NCBI GenBank assembly: GCA_964036155.1
Contig: OZ038422.1
Location: 18,003,201 to 18,067,200, forward strand
DNA from: Diploscapter coronatus
Lineage: Eukaryota > Nematoda > Chromadorea > Rhabditida > Rhabditidae
DNA: 64,000 bases
Direction: 5' to 3'
Shown here: positions 60,288-64,000 of the stretch, piece after piece
Numbering within the stretch: position 1 is the first letter of the stretch
Layout: every line of letters starts with the position of its first letter
Notes under the pieces: generated by a model
The model's database searches: none
What the model saw: the letters and a program-made list of their open reading frames with translations, nothing else
What the model was told of the DNA's origin: nothing
Made by a program: the position numbers and the translations under genes

Positions 60288-63200
60288 TTAAGCCGAAGAA
60301 GTGGAGAGGGCGTCGATCGAGGCAACCAGGTTGGCGATTTCCTTCGTCAGCTGCTCCTTCTGAATTTGTTTTTTTTTAATGAATAAAAAACGACTAAATT
60401 TGTTAAATTTGTTCGCTCCAAGTTCTTATTTTGGCGATTTCGATATTATCATCATCATTCCCGTCTTTGAAAACCCTTATTTGAAAGTTTCATCAAGATC
60501 TGTGCACTTTCCTTGTTAGATAAGAATTTTGGATCTGGGACGATTTATAACAAATTTTACTGAAAATGTTATAAAAAAAACTCTCGGAGTCTAGATATTT
60601 TCAATATTTCTGATCCAGTAAACATACAATGACGGCTAAAAGTTTGGATACAGACACGATTTTTCTAATTAACCGCAGGCGAGATTATTCTAACATAATA
60701 ATTGAATAAAATATTACACAATTGTAGAAGATACTAAAAGTAACGGATATTACAAATTTAAAAAAAGAAAAATTGATTCACGAGGCTCCCTGTAAAATTC
60801 ACCAGTGTCTAGGGATAGAGTGTAAGGAAAAGAAAAAGAACTGATGAATTTTACAGAAGGTCAGTTCACGATAACTCCGATAGCAATCAATTCCGAAAAT
60901 CAAGTTCGTGTCCAAACTTTCTACCGCCACTATTTTAAGTGCACTATAATTCGGTGTGGCGAGTTAAAATTAAAAAATGCGTCAGAAGTAAAAGAAACAA
61001 GTTCCTAACCTTCTCCTGATTCCTGACTCTATGGTCGAGCGAAGCCTTAGCCTCATAATCAGGTCTGCCTTCATCTGTCTCGATCTTCTTCAGCGCTTCA
61101 ATTGCCTTTCCCTTCTTGGTCTCCAGCTTGGCGATTTCCTTCGAGATATCAATTATTCCCTGAATTTTGAAAATAGCATCACTTGGAGAATTTCATTTCA
61201 ACCTGTAATCCAATGTGGATGGTGCATCTGGAAGACACGATGACATGAGCACAGCCGGCCGGAACCGAATCCTTGTCATCCAGGATTTTCACCTGCAAGC
61301 AAAATAAAAGTGGTTTAAAGAAAGTTCAGTAATCTCACGTTATTGCTGCAGGCGAGAGTTCCGATGATGGAAGAAAAGGCAGTCAGAGTGGATCTGTCCT
61401 CGGCAGAATGACATCCCAGGTACACTGGAAATAGTTTGATCAAAATGAGAGAAATACGAGGATCTAGTAGATAAACTCACAGTCAGTCTTCTGCTTGTAA
61501 GTGAGCTCGTAGTCGGAACGAAGCGATCGAACGCATCTGATGGCTGTTAGAGCGAATGCAACGTCCGCTTCTAGAGAGTCAGATGCAAACGGATACTGAA
61601 ATTCAAAACTCATCAAATTATGATCATTTAGTAGTTTTTAGTAAGGAATCGATGATTTCCACACTATTCTTTAGTGATCATTCTCTTTAACTTAGTCATT
61701 TTGCAATATATTACAAGCAAGCTGTCCCTATTTGTTTTATTTTTGTCCCTTCTCAAAATTCTCAAAGGTTTTTTTTCAGTTTTAAAACAATTAGTCTACC
61801 TGCTGTGGCTCCGGATATTCAGCGACGACGATCGACTTGGGAGCATTGCTGGCCTTGGGGAGTCTCTGCCACAACTCCTCGCTCAGGAAGGGCATCATCG
61901 GCGAAATCAGACGAAGAGCCGACTCGACGCAGTGGAACAGCACATTGCGGGCTGCATCTCGGTTGGCTGCTAGAGCGCCGTCTGAAATTACAAATTCGAA
62001 TAATTCATTAATCAGGGAAAAGATACCAGTGGAAGAAGTAACAGGCTTGATCGCCTCCAGATAAACGTCACACAACTCGTAGAGCCAGAAATTGTAGACT
62101 GCAGTCGTCATCTGAAAATTTGAAAATGCCTTATTTTATTGAAAAAAACTTTTGCTAGAAGTCGTATACCAAATAAAAGGGATAGGTAAAACTAGGAAGA
62201 TTATTATTCAAAAATGACAGAATTAATTCATTCAACATTTTAATACCAAATATACATTATCTTAGTCTATTAGCGACCCCTTTCATGCAGTTATCAATTT
62301 TTAGGTTTATACATCTCAAACGCGACAATCTAATTGCATTACCTGAGTGAAATTGTACTCATTGATGGACTGTTCGCAGCTGACGACAGTGTTGGCGAGT
62401 CGAGAGAGAATCCACTTGTCGATGATCGATTCGCTGCCCGACAACTTGAATGGACTGGATGGCTGGTAGTCGGAACCTAGCTGCATCAGCGTGAATTTCA
62501 CTGCGTTCCAGATCTAAAACATATTCAATATGAAACTTGAAGATACCATTTTCAAATTGTTTCAAATAGTCACTACATACTCGCTTGGGATGAGATGAGG
62601 AAGAATCTTATCATTTGGAATGAAAACATATTCTAGTTAGAAAAGTCTACTGTAAATTGCATTTTTTTAAATTTTTGAACAAATTTTCAATGACTGAAAC
62701 GAAAAATAAACAATAAATAGAAGAGAAATTACCTTATTGCAGAAGAATCTGTATCCCTGGACTCGGAGAACGTTCAAATTGATGTCTCTGCCCTGACTAG
62801 TGTAAGACAGGAGGGCGAATCTGAGCGCATCCGTGCCGCATTCGGGTATGCCGTTCGGATAGTCCCTGGTCTGGCCTGCCTTCGCTGTTGCGATTTCACT
62901 CGCATCCAAATTGCCGTGATGCAGCTGCTCGTGCAACGACTCCAATGTCACTCCTCTGAAAGTACAAGATTTACAATAAAGACATTCGTAATTTCCAACA
63001 TTCATTTGGAGTGAGCAAATTGACAGTACTTTGTTTGAATGATAAATTTCGATTCCAATCATCAACTTTCTCCAAATATGCGATTTTATAAAATAAATCT
63101 ACCTGATAACGTCGAGAGGATCAATGACATTTCCGAGAGATTTGGACATCTTCCTTCCGTGAGCATCCCGAATCATCGCGTGCAAATAGACGTCCTTGAA

Positions 63201-64000
63201 GGGCAATTTGCCTGTCAATTCCTGGGCCATGAACACCATTTTTGCAACCCAGAAGAACAGAATGTCATGACCTGAAAAGTTATACTTTCTTTAAAAATAC
63301 GAGTCGAGACAATATTGAAAGTTAAAAGATCAACATCGACGTGAAAATTGATCAAAGTTCACTAATTAAAATCATTTTTGCCAGAACTGCTCATTCTTAC
63401 CAGTCTCGAGGACAGTGGAAGGGAAGAAGGTGGACAGATCGGCGGTGTTCTCAGGCCAGCCGAGGATGGCGAAGGGCCACATTGCAGAGGAGAACCACGT
63501 GTCCAACACATCCTCGTCTGAAAATCGTTTCGTTAGAAAATTCATTCCAACTCAAATCGTACCCCATTTGAGCTGTATCTGGTCGGGTTTGACTCCGAAT
63601 TTCTTAGCAGCTTTGGCACGAGCCTCGTCTTCTGTGTGAGCAGAAACCCAGTACTTGTCGTCACACTGGTCGCCGATAGGAGTCTGTAAAAAATAAACGT
63701 GAAAAGACTTGATTGGCGATGAAGATTATAGATTCAGAAGATAGCATACTAGAATCTTCCAAACTGCATAAAGCTCAAAACTCGACCTTTCCTCCATCGT
63801 TGACAGTGATGAAGTAAGCAGGAATGCGATGTCCCCACCAAAGCTGACGAGAAATACACCAGTCTCTGGAATTAAGCAAATTATGCTTTTACAAGATTCG
63901 TCATTTTACCTGATGGATTCGAGCCATCTATTCCAAGTAGCGATGTGAGCCTCAGGAACAATCTTCAATTCGCCATCCTGTACAGCCTCGAGTGCCTTGG
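60288..64000 (-). CDS. VARS1: Valyl-tRNA synthetase, C-terminal part (runs off right edge)
   Basis: Fourteen exons, the first truncated by the window edge: 64000-63910, 63865-63787, 63683-63563, 63517-63401, 63271-63103, 62955-62733, 62513-62343, 62111-62027, 61981-61800, 61595-61481, 61424-61339, 61292-61203, 61159-61010, 60359-60288, about 583 residues. Recognisable class I core: [45 protein letters not shown], and the ATP-binding KMSKS in [14 protein letters not shown]. The anticodon-binding helical domain follows, then a C-terminal coiled coil ([19 protein letters not shown]), ending STSSA. It charges tRNA-Val; cytosolic form likely. The HIGH motif and editing domain lie beyond position 64000. 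The last intron (60360-61009) holds a Tc1-like miniature element. Confidence 0.95.
60627..60930. mobile_element. Tc1-like miniature element in the last valyl-tRNA synthetase intron
   Basis: Left end CAATGACGGCTAAAAGTTTG and inverted right end GTGGCGGTAGAAAGTTTGGA, both running into ACACGA, flanked by TA (60625-60626 and 60931-60932); about 304 bp. Also has inner inverted repeats CTGTAAAATTCACCAGT / ACTGATGAATTTTACAG. Too short for a transposase. Confidence 0.75.

Overview
The window is eukaryotic genomic DNA, most likely from a nematode, though this rests on inference and no species is named. The evidence is: AT-rich sequence; genes split into many exons of about 50-350 nt; introns mostly 43-70 nt with TTTCAG/TTTTAG acceptors; start codons placed directly after splice-acceptor-like sites with no upstream coding exon (as in spliced-leader trans-splicing); secreted CUB proteins in a tandem family; an ODR-2/HOT-type Ly-6 protein; and a TRA-3/CAPN5-type calpain. 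Gene models were built by eye from splice signals, reading phase and family resemblance. Phase closes through every listed exon except where stated.

Layout. 0-5.3 kb: a probable last exon of a plus-strand gene, a bZIP-like factor (1793-3047) and an unrecognised coiled-coil gene (4141-5292). 6.8-17.9 kb: three tandem copies of a secreted VWA-like/CUB gene (7241, 11604 and 14567, all plus), each with a conserved upstream hairpin, a TATA-like box and a downstream miniature element. A broken mariner sits behind copy 1 and a decayed signal-peptide exon behind copy 3. 18.3-28.0 kb: a MARCH-type ubiquitin ligase (+), heparan-sulfate 6-O-sulfotransferase (-), a METTL26/DUF938 methyltransferase-like protein (-) and an ODR-2-like Ly-6 protein (+). 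29.1-38.4 kb: a 16-exon calpain (+) and a stomatin (-), convergent. 38.4-53.4 kb: a long region with almost no genes, holding a small Tc1-like element and a second dead mariner. Its strand bias reverses about halfway. 53.4-64 kb: a compact paired-domain (PAX) protein (+) that converges on CMTR2 (-), which lies just downstream of the C-terminal half of valyl-tRNA synthetase (-).

How genes relate. The CUB array looks like a local expansion of secreted proteins with shared promoter architecture. VARS and CMTR2 lie head-to-tail with roughly 100 nt between a poly(A) signal and a splice-leader-like acceptor, the usual geometry of a nematode operon. Other neighbours look functionally unrelated.

Two splicing traits recur: GC-AG introns (three candidates) and AAG acceptors (six candidates). 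Small inverted-repeat elements lie in several introns. No tRNA, rRNA, CRISPR or prokaryotic feature was seen.
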